Positions 51,405 to 59,844 of a DNA stretch of 64,000 bases are shown piece after piece. The number at the start of each line of letters is the position of its first letter. Position 1 is the first letter of the stretch. Origin of the DNA: Ancylobacter polymorphus. Its GTDB lineage: Bacteria > Pseudomonadota > Alphaproteobacteria > Rhizobiales > Xanthobacteraceae. The notes below the pieces were generated by a model that worked only from the letters and a program-made list of their open reading frames with translations, was not told the origin of the DNA and did no database searches. The translations under genes and the position numbers were made by a program. The stretch spans positions 124,001-188,000 of the forward strand of contig NZ_CP083242.1 of assembly GCF_022836935.1 (NCBI RefSeq). The letters are read 5' to 3'.

Positions 51405-52292
51405 CTAGCGGGTGTCGTTGTTGATCGCGGCCAGCGCCGCGGCGACGTCGGCGACAGTCAAGCCCCCGGCCGACGCGCCGTTCGCCGGCGTGCTTTGCGC
51501 CTGTGCGAGGTAAAAGATGACGTTGCCCTCAGTGTCGACGTAGCGGGCGCTGACGCATCCAGGGTCGGGGTTCGTGCCTGGTGGCGTGGTCGAGCATCCC
51601 GTCGGCGTCCGGCAAGGGTCAGTCGGCGAGCCGGTCCCGATCATGCCCACGGGACAGACCGGACCGGAGGCGGGCCGTCCCCCCGTCGCCGCCCGCATGC
51701 CCCCGGCCGCCCGGCTCATGTCGCTCGTTCTGGCGAGGTTGAGCGCGTTCAGGGCGGTGACCCAAAGGTTCGTCGAATCAATGACGCCGTTCCAGGCAAG
51801 GTTGTTCTGCAGCCGCGCCGCGCTGTTCATGTCCATCGCCGCCATCACGGTCGAGCCCGTGCCGACCTGCTGGCCCGCGACCTGAAACCCAGACTGCGCG
51901 GCGCCAAGCGTCGAGCGACTGGCATCGAGACCGGCAACCACATTGCCGCTCGACTGAAACAATGTCTGGCTGTTCAGCGCGCCGCCTTGCGCCCCAGGAT
52001 CGGGAGCGGCGGGCATGTCCGGCGCATAGGAGCGAATGGCCTGGCTGCCGGCGCCCGCCTGCGGCTTCACGGTCGGATCGGTGACGTTGGCCTTCTTGCC
52101 CGTGGTCACCGCGCATTTGACGCCGCTATTGGCGTCCTTGCGCTGCGTCGTCACCGGTACGAGTTTGACCGTCGTGCTGGCTGTCAACGAATGTTGGCTG
52201 AGCTGTCCTGCGTCGTCGACCGGGATGGCCGCGTGCGCCTGGGTGGCCAAAGCCGCCGCGGCCGCCGCGAGAATGATCAGGATGGTCTTCAT
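51405..52292 (-). CDS. Unknown secreted protein within the virB operon
   Basis: This 295-residue protein starts at MKTILIILAAAAAALATQAH, a signal peptide with GGAGAG just upstream. The middle is Gln/Ser/Gly-rich with NLAWNGVIDSTNLWVTALNA. Five cysteines lie in the body, among them VCPVGMIGTGSPTDPCRT and GCSTTPPGTNPDPGC. It lies between virB4 and virB5, where no canonical vir gene belongs. A pilus-associated or pore-accessory protein is possible, but I do not recognise its family. Confidence 0.72.
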   Translation of the reverse strand: MKTILIILAAAAAALATQAHAAIPVDDAGQLSQHSLTASTTVKLVPVTTQRKDANSGVKCAVTTGKKANVTDPTVKPQAGAGSQAIRSYAPDMPAAPDPGAQGGALNSQTLFQSSGNVVAGLDASRSTLGAAQSGFQVAGQQVGTGSTVMAAMDMNSAARLQNNLAWNGVIDSTNLWVTALNALNLARTSDMSRAAGGMRAATGGRPASGPVCPVGMIGTGSPTDPCRTPTGCSTTPPGTNPDPGCVSARYVDTEGNVIFYLAQAQSTPANGASAGGLTVADVAAALAAINNDTR

Positions 52293-54700
52293 GAAGGGTC
52301 TCTCCCCAGGAAGATCGGCAGCCACACCGCTGGATCGTCGCCAACGCGCGCCCGCAGCGCGTCGAGCTCGGCCACGGTCTCGGTACGACCGGACAGCACC
52401 TTGATGAGGTCGGGCATGCTCGACAGGTTCAGCCGGGCCACGACGCTGTCCCGGCCGTGCTTGATCAGGAAGGACCGTCTTTCGGGCACGGTGCTGCGAA
52501 TCCAGTCGACCTCGCGGCCCGAAAGGCGGAAAGCCTGACGATAGCTCTCGTCATCGGCTTTGGGATTCGGAAAGAAGATGTTCGTGCTGGTCTGCTCGAT
52601 CAGCGTGTTGGACGCGCGTGAGCGGACAATATCGGCCGCAGATTGCGTGCCGAAGCCGATGATGCCGTTCTGCTTGCGGATCGTCTTCAGTTTATCGCGG
52701 ATGAAGAAGGCAAAGACCTCGTCGTCGAGCAGCCGCCAGCCTTCATCAAGAAAGATCATCACCGGATCGCCCGTGAGCAACTCCTCGGTGCGGTGGAAGA
52801 TGTACATGAGCGCGGCGGTTCGGATGACAGGATCATCGAGAACCCGCGTCATGTCGAAACCGAAGATGCTCGAAATCGAGAACTGATCCTCATCATTGTT
52901 GAACAGCCATCCCCGCTGATCCGGACGCATCCAACTTTCCAAGCGTGCGAGGAGATCCCCCTCCCCCGCCCGGATGCGACCGCGCAGCAACGTCGAAAAA
53001 GCCTTCAGCGTCCGCCCGTCCGGCCCGGCTGAAAGCGCCGCTCCGATTGCGTTTCGGATCACCTGCTCCTCGGACGCGCTGAGATCACCGCCCTTGGCCG
53101 GGCGCAGCATGAAAGCGAACAGTTGATACAGAAACTCACGGTTCGCAGCCGAGTCGGGCAACGACAGCGGATTGAATCCGGTGGGTTCGCCGGGGACGAG
53201 CGCTTCATACTGGCCACCGAGGGCGCGAATGAAGATCTCGGCGCCACGATCCTTGTCGACGAAGACGAGCTTGGGGCGTGGCTCGATGCGTTGCGTCTGC
53301 GCCGCGATGAACGACAGGAACACGGTCTTGCCCGACCCGGTCGGCCCAACCACGGTGAAATTGCCGATGTCACGGACGTGATGATTGTAATAGTACGCCG
53401 TCTGCGACGTGGTCTCGAAGACCGAGATTGCGGGCCCCCAGTGGTTGCCGTCGGGCCGCCCGCTCGGATAGTTGTGCAGCGAGGCGAAGCCGGCGAAGTT
53501 TTTCGACGAGATCACAGCCTTGCGGGCGATATAGGCGAAATTGCCCGGCAGCTGCGACCAGAACGCCGGCTCGCAGTTTAGGTCCTCGCGCACCCAGATC
53601 ACCGACCGATCGGTCAGTGCGGCGCCGACCGCCGTCACCGCCGCGCCCACCTCGGCGAGATCGCGGCCGAGGCACATCACCGTCATATGGTGCTCGCCAT
53701 AGATGGCCTCGGACGCCAGCAATTCGTCCCGGGCCTCGTCAAGGTGCTCGGCGACGATCGAACCGGCCTCGTCGGACATATCGACTTGCCGCGACACGCG
53801 GTCGATCTGTTTGGCGGCGACCGGTCGATCGACGATGGCGAAGGTCTGGGTGGCTATGAATTCGTGCGGAACCCGCAGGAGATTGTCGAACGAACCGGGA
53901 CCGCTTTGCGCCGGATATTCCCGGATCGAGATCATCGCGCCGAACCGCGTGTCGTCACGGCTGGCGCCGCGGACCTCGATGGCGTTGCGGCCGAAGAAGA
54001 GGCGCTTCGTGGAGAGCGCGTCGGCGAGGTCCATCCGGGGCAGGTGCATCGGCCGCGGCAGGCCGCCGTTCAGGATCTGCACGAGGAATTCCAGCGGCTC
54101 GGAGAACCAGATGCCGCCCCGCCGCACGACGCCCAGTTGGCGCGCGCCGTAGGCGGACAGGTTCTCGCGAACGGCGGTCGCCGCGTCTCGCAGCTCGTTG
54201 AGGGCGGTCTGAATGGCCACCGACTCGCCCGCCTCATCCTTGCGGCCGAGCGCCTTCGTCATCACGACGTCGAAGGTCCCGGCCTGGCCCTGGAGCGGAC
54301 GGCGCACTATCGTGAGATAGATGTCGTTCACGAACATCCGGCGCTTCGACAGCGAGGCGTCGTAACGCTCGTCGATCTCGCGGCACAACGCATTGTCAAA
54401 GGTCGACGCGATCCGGGGTTGCACCTCGCGCCGGACGATGTGCGCCGCGAGCGCGAAGCGCGAGTTGGCGAGCGTGCGGACGATATCGTTGCGGCCGAGC
54501 AGACGGGCGTTGACCTCGCTCATGTCGGATGTCTCGAACGAATAGCCGTCGAGCTTCAGCACCGTGAGAACCAGGCCGTCACGCGTTTTCAGGATATGGT
54601 CGTCGACGTGCCGGGTATAGGGAACGTGCGACGCAACCGGCCGCTCGCGGCGGGAGACGGCGCCGAAGGTCAGCTCGTCGAGAAGGGCGCGAGTGACCAT
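52289..54700 (-). CDS. virB4: VirB4 ATPase
   Basis: This 803-residue protein is the largest VirB ATPase. The N-terminal VirB3/B4-contact region is followed by Walker A GPTGSGKTVF near 455-463 and Walker B in PVMIFLDEGWRLLDD near 650. The tail has GFGTQSAADIVRSRASNTLI. It drives pilus subunit extraction and substrate transfer. It starts seven bases after virB3 and its stop overlaps the next gene. Confidence 0.95.
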   Translation of the reverse strand: MVTRALLDELTFGAVSRRERPVASHVPYTRHVDDHILKTRDGLVLTVLKLDGYSFETSDMSEVNARLLGRNDIVRTLANSRFALAAHIVRREVQPRIASTFDNALCREIDERYDASLSKRRMFVNDIYLTIVRRPLQGQAGTFDVVMTKALGRKDEAGESVAIQTALNELRDAATAVRENLSAYGARQLGVVRRGGIWFSEPLEFLVQILNGGLPRPMHLPRMDLADALSTKRLFFGRNAIEVRGASRDDTRFGAMISIREYPAQSGPGSFDNLLRVPHEFIATQTFAIVDRPVAAKQIDRVSRQVDMSDEAGSIVAEHLDEARDELLASEAIYGEHHMTVMCLGRDLAEVGAAVTAVGAALTDRSVIWVREDLNCEPAFWSQLPGNFAYIARKAVISSKNFAGFASLHNYPSGRPDGNHWGPAISVFETTSQTAYYYNHHVRDIGNFTVVGPTGSGKTVFLSFIAAQTQRIEPRPKLVFVDKDRGAEIFIRALGGQYEALVPGEPTGFNPLSLPDSAANREFLYQLFAFMLRPAKGGDLSASEEQVIRNAIGAALSAGPDGRTLKAFSTLLRGRIRAGEGDLLARLESWMRPDQRGWLFNNDEDQFSISSIFGFDMTRVLDDPVIRTAALMYIFHRTEELLTGDPVMIFLDEGWRLLDDEVFAFFIRDKLKTIRKQNGIIGFGTQSAADIVRSRASNTLIEQTSTNIFFPNPKADDESYRQAFRLSGREVDWIRSTVPERRSFLIKHGRDSVVARLNLSSMPDLIKVLSGRTETVAELDALRARVGDDPAVWLPIFLGRDPS

Positions 54701-54707
54701 GATCGCC

Positions 54708-55004
54708 TCACGGAGCGTAGCTATCAGCGCCCCAGAAGGAGCGTGCGCGTGGCGGGCATTTTGTCGAGCGGACGAACAGGATCTCGAAGATCCGATCGTC
54801 GCGGAGGGTCATCACATAGCCGAACAGATGCAGCGGGATCGCGACCAGCAGCATGAAGAGATTGTGGGTGACTAGGAAGCACACGCTCGAGACCACCCCG
54901 TTGAACATGAAATACATGTACGGCACGCCCATCAGCGTCGGCGCTCGGGTGAGCGCCTTGACCAGCGGCGTGATGAGTGGATCGTCGAGCTCGGCTTCCG
55001 TCAT
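54708..55004 (-). CDS. virB3: VirB3 inner-membrane protein
   Basis: This 98-residue protein has one or two membrane helices (FMFNGVVSSVCFLVTHNLFM, LLVAIPLHLFGYVMTL) and the family ending LRDDRIFEIL. The N-terminal DPLITPLVKALTRAPTLMGV is typical of VirB3. It assists pilus assembly with VirB4. It overlaps virB2 by four bases. Confidence 0.92.
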   Translation of the reverse strand: MTEAELDDPLITPLVKALTRAPTLMGVPYMYFMFNGVVSSVCFLVTHNLFMLLVAIPLHLFGYVMTLRDDRIFEILFVRSTKCPPRARSFWGADSYAP

Positions 55005-55303
55005 TGGCCGACCGCCGACTGGAAGAATTGGACGATCTGCGCCGAGCCGAACACCAGGACGATGCCGAAAATGACGCTGCCGGCGATGCCCCAGGTCAGA
55101 CGACCGGACCAGGCGAACAATCCGCAGGCGATGACGGCAAGCGTCGCCAGCGCGGTGGCGATCGGGCCTGTCAAAGCCTGAACCAACTGCGTCAGCGTCG
55201 ATTGCACCGGCTGCAGCGTGCCGCCGGACTGTGCAGCGGCGCCAACGGCGCTGAGCGCAAGCAAGCTGAGAGCGAGCGGAGCGCGCGAGATCCAGCGTAT
55301 CAT
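55001..55303 (-). CDS. virB2: VirB2 pilin
   Basis: This 100-residue prepilin has a long signal peptide (to about GAAAQS) and two hydrophobic helices: IATALATLAVIACGLFAW and WGIAGSVIFGIVLVFGSAQI. That is the structure of T-pilins. The start at 55303 avoids the longer frame that runs into virB1. AGGGAGA precedes the ATG. Confidence 0.9.
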   Translation of the reverse strand: MIRWISRAPLALSLLALSAVGAAAQSGGTLQPVQSTLTQLVQALTGPIATALATLAVIACGLFAWSGRLTWGIAGSVIFGIVLVFGSAQIVQFFQSAVGQ

Positions 55304-55316
55304 CAAGTTCTCCCTG

Positions 55317-56015
55317 TCAATCGACGTGCATGACGAAGCCATCATTCCACTGCCTTCCCGCGCGTTGGCGCCCCGCGTCGGCCCTAGGAGCCATCTCGAC
55401 GACATCCGGCTGTGCTGACGCGCGCGGGTCGCCGCCAGGAGTCGGCCAGCTGTTGAAGTCGTTGATGACCTGAGCGACGAAGCGCACCGTCTCAGGATAG
55501 GGAGGAACGCCGCGACTCTTGGCGACGGCTTCTTCGCCGGCGTTGTAAGCGGCGAGAACAAAGAACAAATTCTTGTATTTGTCCTGGAGGCTGCGCAGGA
55601 AGCGAATGCCGCCACGCACGTTATCGGCGGGATCGCAGAGGTCGACTTTGAACCGATCCGCGGTCTGTGGAAGCAACTGCATCAGGCCGAAGGCGCCCTT
55701 TTCCGACAGCGCGATCGAGTTGTAGCGGCTTTCGTTTTTCGCCACCGATTGGACGAAGTCGGGCGAGAACTGCTCTTCCGTCGCGATGCGGGCCACCAGA
55801 GCTCGCGCTTCGTCTGGCGCCATCGCCTGTGCGTTAGCACATGCGGTGGGCCCAGGCGCGGCGGCATCGAGGCGGAAACGCGAGGGGTCGAGCGGAAGGA
55901 CCCGGCCGGACGCATCGACGGTCGCGACCCGCGGCAAGGTCGCGGCATCCTGGGCGTTCGCCCCAGCGCAAGCCACCGCCATCCCCAATGCGATTACCGC
56001 GATTCGTCTCGCCAT
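55317..56015 (-). CDS. virB1: VirB1 lytic transglycosylase
   Basis: This 232-residue secreted enzyme has a signal peptide ending GANAQ. The SLT domain contains the catalytic Glu in VAKNESRYNSIALSEKGAFG, then LMQLLPQTADRF and FVLAAYNAGEEAV. It would open the peptidoglycan for pilus assembly. It is the first gene of the minus-strand operon, and its promoter region holds box C, shared with the divergent operon. Confidence 0.93.
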   Translation of the reverse strand: MARRIAVIALGMAVACAGANAQDAATLPRVATVDASGRVLPLDPSRFRLDAAAPGPTACANAQAMAPDEARALVARIATEEQFSPDFVQSVAKNESRYNSIALSEKGAFGLMQLLPQTADRFKVDLCDPADNVRGGIRFLRSLQDKYKNLFFVLAAYNAGEEAVAKSRGVPPYPETVRFVAQVINDFNSWPTPGGDPRASAQPDVVEMAPRADAGRQRAGRQWNDGFVMHVD

Positions 56016-56038
56016 GCCTCCAGACCCTCACTTTTCAA

Positions 56039-56062
56039 TAGACAATATATTAGATGTTGTTA
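56039..56062. promoter_or_regulatory. AT-rich box C (shared operator) between the transfer operons
   Basis: TAGACAATATATTAGATGTT is followed by GTTAC. The ATATTAGATGTT core matches boxes D and E and, read on the other strand, boxes A and B. It lies about 25 bases before the virB1 start and 53 bases before the divergent gene, well placed to control both transcripts. Confidence 0.68.
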
Positions 56063-56114
56063 CGTTGGCAACCGGTTAGTGAGCCACGTCCCCAGCTCCG
56101 ATCCGGAGGGTTGG

Positions 56115-56603
56115 ATGAACCACTGCTTCGCCCTGCTCGCCCTTGTCGGCCTCGTTCCTGCGGTCGCCCCACCCGCCGTAGCGCAGGACGCCTCGTTCGG
56201 CTGCAAGGTGCTGCTCTGTGCGGCGGCCAGCAATCCGAGCTGGTCCGGCATTCCCTATTGCGTCCCGGTCATGCAGGAATTGTTTCGGCGGCTGGCACGC
56301 GGCGGCAGTTGGCCGTCCTGTTCTGAAGGGCACGCCAGCAACCCCGGCTATGAGCCCTACGAACCCTGTCCCTCCGGCCTGACGCCCGTCGCGGGATCGG
56401 CGGGCAGCGAAACCCCGCCGTCGCCCAACGGAGAGCTGTGCGCAGATCTCTCCAAGCCCGAGCGCACCTGCTCTGGAAGCGATGGCGGCTGTACCACCAC
56501 ATATCCGACGACGCCGCGCCAGCACCGGAAGGAGCCGTATTACGTCGACATCAGCTCGGCCAATGGCGTGCAGCGGTTCTACTTCTCGCTGCAGGGCTAC
56601 TAG
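56115..56603 (+). CDS. TrbM/KikA-like secreted protein
   Basis: This 162-residue protein starts at the ATG of MNHCFALLALVGLVPAVAPP, a signal peptide. The Cys-rich body SFGCKVLLCAAASNPSWSGI, then PYCVPVMQELFRRLARGGSW and PSC, resembles the TrbM/KikA/MpfK family of conjugal-transfer proteins. It is the first gene of the plus-strand operon and diverges from virB1. The family's exact role in mating is unknown. Confidence 0.75.
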   Translation: MNHCFALLALVGLVPAVAPPAVAQDASFGCKVLLCAAASNPSWSGIPYCVPVMQELFRRLARGGSWPSCSEGHASNPGYEPYEPCPSGLTPVAGSAGSETPPSPNGELCADLSKPERTCSGSDGGCTTTYPTTPRQHRKEPYYVDISSANGVQRFYFSLQGY

Positions 56604-56604
56604 C

Positions 56605-57207
56605 ATGGGCGGGGCATCGCTGTTCGCCGGGATTTTGGCCCTGCCACTCACCGCAACAGTGGTGACGGCTCAACCCGCGTCGTCCTGGTTTCCAGTTCCA
56701 GCGGACGCCATCTATCTGACAGGCGACAGCTGGTCGGACGGCGATCGGACCTACCGCCTTTATGGCGTCCAGGCCTGCCTGCGTGGCACGAGCTTCACGA
56801 ATGGGCATGGCCTCAAGCGTGACTGCGGTGAGGCCTCGCTTGCCATGCTGGTCGCGCTGGTGCGCGATCTGAGACCGCAGTGCTATGATGCGGCCGAGTC
56901 GCCGCAACTGCGAACCGTTTTCGTGTTCTGCCTGGCCAGCCCGAACAAAGGGGCTGCAGCGGGTTCGCGCATCGATCTCGGCACCGCTTTGATCTCGACC
57001 GGATTTGCGTTCTCGGCATTGAAGCCGGACGGACAACCGGTCCATGCGCCGTACTTCGTGGCCCAACTCGTCGCGCAGCGATCCAAGGTTGGATTGTGGG
57101 CTTTTGCCGATGTTCCCGATCCGAACGCGATCATCTTGCGCGCCCTAAGGCAGCCCCTGGCCGCGCCCGGGACCGGGAGGTCCGACGGGAAAGAAGCGAC
57201 GCCATAG
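56605..57207 (+). CDS. Secreted SNase-fold protein 1, catalytic residues missing
   Basis: This 200-residue protein has a signal peptide (MGGASLFAGILALPLTATVV) and a staphylococcal-nuclease-like pattern: DRTYRLYGVQACLRG, then DCGEASLAMLVALVRDLRPQ and SAPYFVAQLVAQRSKVGLWA-like endings. In SNase the D-T-P-E segment after the R-L-x-G motif carries catalytic Asp40 and Glu43; here it reads VQACL, so both are absent. It is probably a derived, non-hydrolytic binding module. It follows the trbM-like gene by one base, in the same operon as a second such protein. Confidence 0.62.
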   Translation: MGGASLFAGILALPLTATVVTAQPASSWFPVPADAIYLTGDSWSDGDRTYRLYGVQACLRGTSFTNGHGLKRDCGEASLAMLVALVRDLRPQCYDAAESPQLRTVFVFCLASPNKGAAAGSRIDLGTALISTGFAFSALKPDGQPVHAPYFVAQLVAQRSKVGLWAFADVPDPNAIILRALRQPLAAPGTGRSDGKEATP

Positions 57208-57235
57208 GCATCAACATCCAGCACGAGGAGCGAGC

Positions 57236-57574
57236 ATGCGAACCACAAATCTTTTCATCGTCCGCGGTTTTGTGGGACAGGCGCCGAAGGCGTTCAACAA
57301 GGCCGCCAAGGTCAATGTCGCGACCGATCGCGCTTGGACCGATACCAAGGGCGAACGACACGAAGAGACCGACTGGGTGACCGTCACCGTCCTCAATGAA
57401 AAGGCTGCGGCCTGGGTCATCGCCAACGTTGCGAAGGGCGATGCCGTCTATGCGGAATGCCGGATCGCCGACGGCTCCTATAAGAAGGACGGCGAGACGG
57501 TCTATACCACCGACATCATCGCCAACGTCTTCCACAAGCTCGACCTCGGTGCACGCGACGATGCGGCGGCATGA
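57236..57574 (+). CDS. Transfer-operon SSB-like protein
   Basis: This 112-residue OB-fold protein begins MRTTNLFIVRGFVGQAPKAF and contains EETDWVTVTVLNEKAAAWVI and GDAVYAECRIADGSYKKDGE. It is SSB-like but divergent from the ssb at 9.7 kb and lacks an acidic tail. GAGCGAGC lies upstream of the ATG. It is unusual that a cytoplasmic DNA-binding protein sits among secreted transfer proteins; it may protect the incoming or outgoing strand. Confidence 0.8.
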   Translation: MRTTNLFIVRGFVGQAPKAFNKAAKVNVATDRAWTDTKGERHEETDWVTVTVLNEKAAAWVIANVAKGDAVYAECRIADGSYKKDGETVYTTDIIANVFHKLDLGARDDAAA

Positions 57575-58148
57575 CGGCCTGCTGCTCACGATCGCGCTCC
57601 TGGCAGTCGCTATGATGACCGCGGCTGAGGCGCAGTCCGCCGATCGGAAGGACGGCGTCTATGCGCCGCAGGCGCCGCTTCAATCGCGGCCATTGCGGGT
57701 CGAAGTCATCGACGGAGTGCGTTTCCGCGATATTGAGACAGACGAAGTCTACCGACTCTACGGCATTGATACCTGCGCGCCCGGCCAAACCGCACGCCTG
57801 GGCAGACAGCCCTGGCCGTGCGGGACGATGGCGATCTCGTGGCTCGTTACGGCGACGCTGAATGCCTGGCTCGCCTGCAACACATTGCGGAAGGAGGCAT
57901 CAGAACACCTGGTGCGTTGCGCCACGGCTGGCCATCCCGACATCGCCGCCGACATGCTCCGGGCCGGTGTTGCCGTGGCGCTTCCCGGCACGGAGCAGGA
58001 TCCGCCCGTCCGGGTATACATCCGAGCCGAGCAGGATGCGCGGAAAGCCTTTCGCGGGCTTTGGTCGAGCACGTTCCAGATGCCGTGGGAGTGGCGTGCC
58101 AACCATCCGACGACGCTGCCACTCGCACGCTCCGAGGCAACGCCATGA
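57561..58148 (+). CDS. Secreted SNase-fold protein 2, catalytic Glu missing
   Basis: This 195-residue protein starts at MRRHDGLLLTIALLAVAMMT, overlapping the ssb-like gene by 14 bases. The nuclease-fold region reads RVEVIDGVRFRDIETDEVYR, then LYGIDTCAPGQTARLG. The Arg and Asp-Thr of the SNase site are kept, but the Glu43 position is Ala (DTCA in place of DTPE). WPCGTMAISWLVTATLNAWL follows. It is similar in layout to the protein at 56.6 kb. Loss of the general base suggests a binding role in transfer. Confidence 0.65.
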   Translation: MRRHDGLLLTIALLAVAMMTAAEAQSADRKDGVYAPQAPLQSRPLRVEVIDGVRFRDIETDEVYRLYGIDTCAPGQTARLGRQPWPCGTMAISWLVTATLNAWLACNTLRKEASEHLVRCATAGHPDIAADMLRAGVAVALPGTEQDPPVRVYIRAEQDARKAFRGLWSSTFQMPWEWRANHPTTLPLARSEATP

Positions 58149-58687
58149 GCCGCGCCGCCGTTCTCATCATCCCCGTTCTGCTGCTGTCCTCCTGCGCTGC
58201 GCCGCAGCCATGGCCGGTCTCAGACTATGGGCCCCCCGCGCGTGAGCCGCTCTACACGCCCGCCGTCGTCAAGCCCGGCCGTCTCGAATATGCTCCCGAC
58301 CGTTCGACATTTGCGCCGATTTTGACCGATCGCTTTCCCTACCCGACCCAGCCGGAGGCCAATGCGGCTTATCAGAGGCTCCACGCTGGCGATGCCGCCG
58401 ACGGCACCCCCTCGTGGGTATGGCTGTTCGGGTGCAAGCCAGGTGCGCTGGACGCGCAAACCGCCCGTGTGACCCGCTACCGCGGTCCCGTCGTTCACTG
58501 CGCTACGGATTTTCTGGACACCAGCGGTCGCCGTCTGCGCCGCGAGGCCGTGAATTTCTATTACCACGGCGACGTATGGAACATGCAGCCAATCGACCCG
58601 CCGCGCAGCGCGGTGCCCTGGCGCAATCGCGAGCGCTCGCCCACAGATTTCTGGAAGTGGTGGCCGGGGCGCGATCGCTACGAATAG
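58145..58687 (+). CDS. Transfer-operon lipoprotein
   Basis: This 180-residue lipoprotein has the signal MSRAAVLIIPVLLLSSCAAP with Cys17. The mature part contains TDRFPYPTQPEANAAYQRLH and NFYYHGDVWNMQPIDPPRSA, rich in Tyr, Trp and Pro. It overlaps the previous gene by four bases. I do not recognise the family; a surface or pore-associated role is likely from its neighbours. Confidence 0.72.
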   Translation: MSRAAVLIIPVLLLSSCAAPQPWPVSDYGPPAREPLYTPAVVKPGRLEYAPDRSTFAPILTDRFPYPTQPEANAAYQRLHAGDAADGTPSWVWLFGCKPGALDAQTARVTRYRGPVVHCATDFLDTSGRRLRREAVNFYYHGDVWNMQPIDPPRSAVPWRNRERSPTDFWKWWPGRDRYE

Positions 58688-58720
58688 CAGGCAGCACGAT
58701 GCAGGCGGCAAACCCGTTGA

Positions 58721-58742
58721 GTCATTATATTAGATGTTATAC
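58721..58742. promoter_or_regulatory. AT-rich box D (shared operator)
   Basis: GTCATTATATTAGATGTTAT is followed by AC. It has the shared core ATTATATTAGATGTT and lies just before the likely GTG start of the next gene, so this part of the operon probably has its own regulated promoter. Confidence 0.65.
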
Positions 58743-58749
58743 GCAGCGC

Positions 58750-59355
58750 GTGTCGCCGGCTATTCGACCCGCTGCCGCTGTTTTCCTGATGATGGAGTTC
58801 GCCGGGATGATGAACACTCCAACTTGGGCGCAAACGGTGACGCCGGACCCAGGGACGTGGCGGCCAATGGCCTATGCTGATCTACAGCGGCCCTCACGCG
58901 CGACCGCTACCTACACTGATATCTGGAAGGATGCGATCGAACGCAACAATGATGGCTATCGGCAACGCGGCGATCATCGCTTCGCGGGCGGTAACGCGCC
59001 CGTCACCGAAGCTCATTTCGTCATCTGGAGCCGCGGTCGTTCCGTTGTCCTAAGTATTCTCAACACGGCGATTGGATGCACGATCAAGACCGCGGTGCCG
59101 CAGGCGCGCGCGACGGTGAAGCTCTGCCCCATACGGATCGCGATTTACGAAGGGATTCAAGTCCACACGCTGGACGGCGGTTACGCTTGCTTTCTTGAGC
59201 TCGAGCCCGGCGCATCGCCCGATCCTACGGTGTCCGCCGCCTATGCGTCATATGACGTGCCGAAACGAACGCTGAAGACGGGCATGATCGTCAACCATAA
59301 GGCTGTCGATGGCTGCTCGCTGGATGTGCCGCTGGGCCGGCGCAATGCTGATTGA
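58750..59355 (+). CDS. Unknown secreted transfer-operon protein
   Basis: This protein of about 201 residues starts at a GTG that gives MSPAIRPAAAVFLMMEFAGM, a signal peptide ending TWAQT; the ATG at 58699 would read through box D. The body includes NAPVTEAHFVIWSRGRSVVL and GCTIKTAVPQARATVKLCPI. Cysteine residues suggest a periplasmic fold. I do not recognise it. Box D overlaps its promoter region. Confidence 0.6.
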   Translation: MSPAIRPAAAVFLMMEFAGMMNTPTWAQTVTPDPGTWRPMAYADLQRPSRATATYTDIWKDAIERNNDGYRQRGDHRFAGGNAPVTEAHFVIWSRGRSVVLSILNTAIGCTIKTAVPQARATVKLCPIRIAIYEGIQVHTLDGGYACFLELEPGASPDPTVSAAYASYDVPKRTLKTGMIVNHKAVDGCSLDVPLGRRNAD

Positions 59356-59367
59356 GGAGACACAAGG

Positions 59368-59844
59368 ATGCGCTCTCACATGATTTGTCTGCTCGCCGCG
59401 GCGGGGCTGCTCGCCGCGGGGGCAGCGGCCGCGGCCGACGTGGCTTTCACCTATAAGACCTCCTACCGGAACGTGAGCCAGGATCCCGACAAGATCTGGA
59501 CCGGCGATGCGCTGGCAGCCGGTTCTTCCGGCACCGTGACCATTCACGAATATGAACTGCGCACCCCGCGCGGCGACTACTTGATCTCGCAGATATGGAA
59601 CGACGACTGCGCGTCGGCGACCTGCCCCACGCGCCTCGTGCGCGTGGCTCCGCACCAGCCGCCGGCCATCCTAGTCGACGACATGATGCATCAGATCGTC
59701 CCTCCCGATGATCCGCGCTTCGCCGGGCTGTCGAACTCGGGCCCGCAGGCCGCGTTTGCCGAGCATCCCTTTCTCCTTAGCGACGACGGCAAGACGCTGG
59801 TCAACGGAGACTTCAAGTTCGAGATCGGGTCGGTGAAGCCATGA
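59368..59844 (+). CDS. Unknown secreted protein, transfer operon
   Basis: This 158-residue protein has a signal peptide (MRSHMICLLAAAGLLAAGAA) and a beta-rich body with DVAFTYKTSYRNVSQDPDKI, then VTIHEYELRTPRGDYLISQI and a Cys pair in CASATCPTRL. The family is not recognised. It overlaps the next gene by four bases and so is translated with it. Confidence 0.7.
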   Translation: MRSHMICLLAAAGLLAAGAAAAADVAFTYKTSYRNVSQDPDKIWTGDALAAGSSGTVTIHEYELRTPRGDYLISQIWNDDCASATCPTRLVRVAPHQPPAILVDDMMHQIVPPDDPRFAGLSNSGPQAAFAEHPFLLSDDGKTLVNGDFKFEIGSVKP

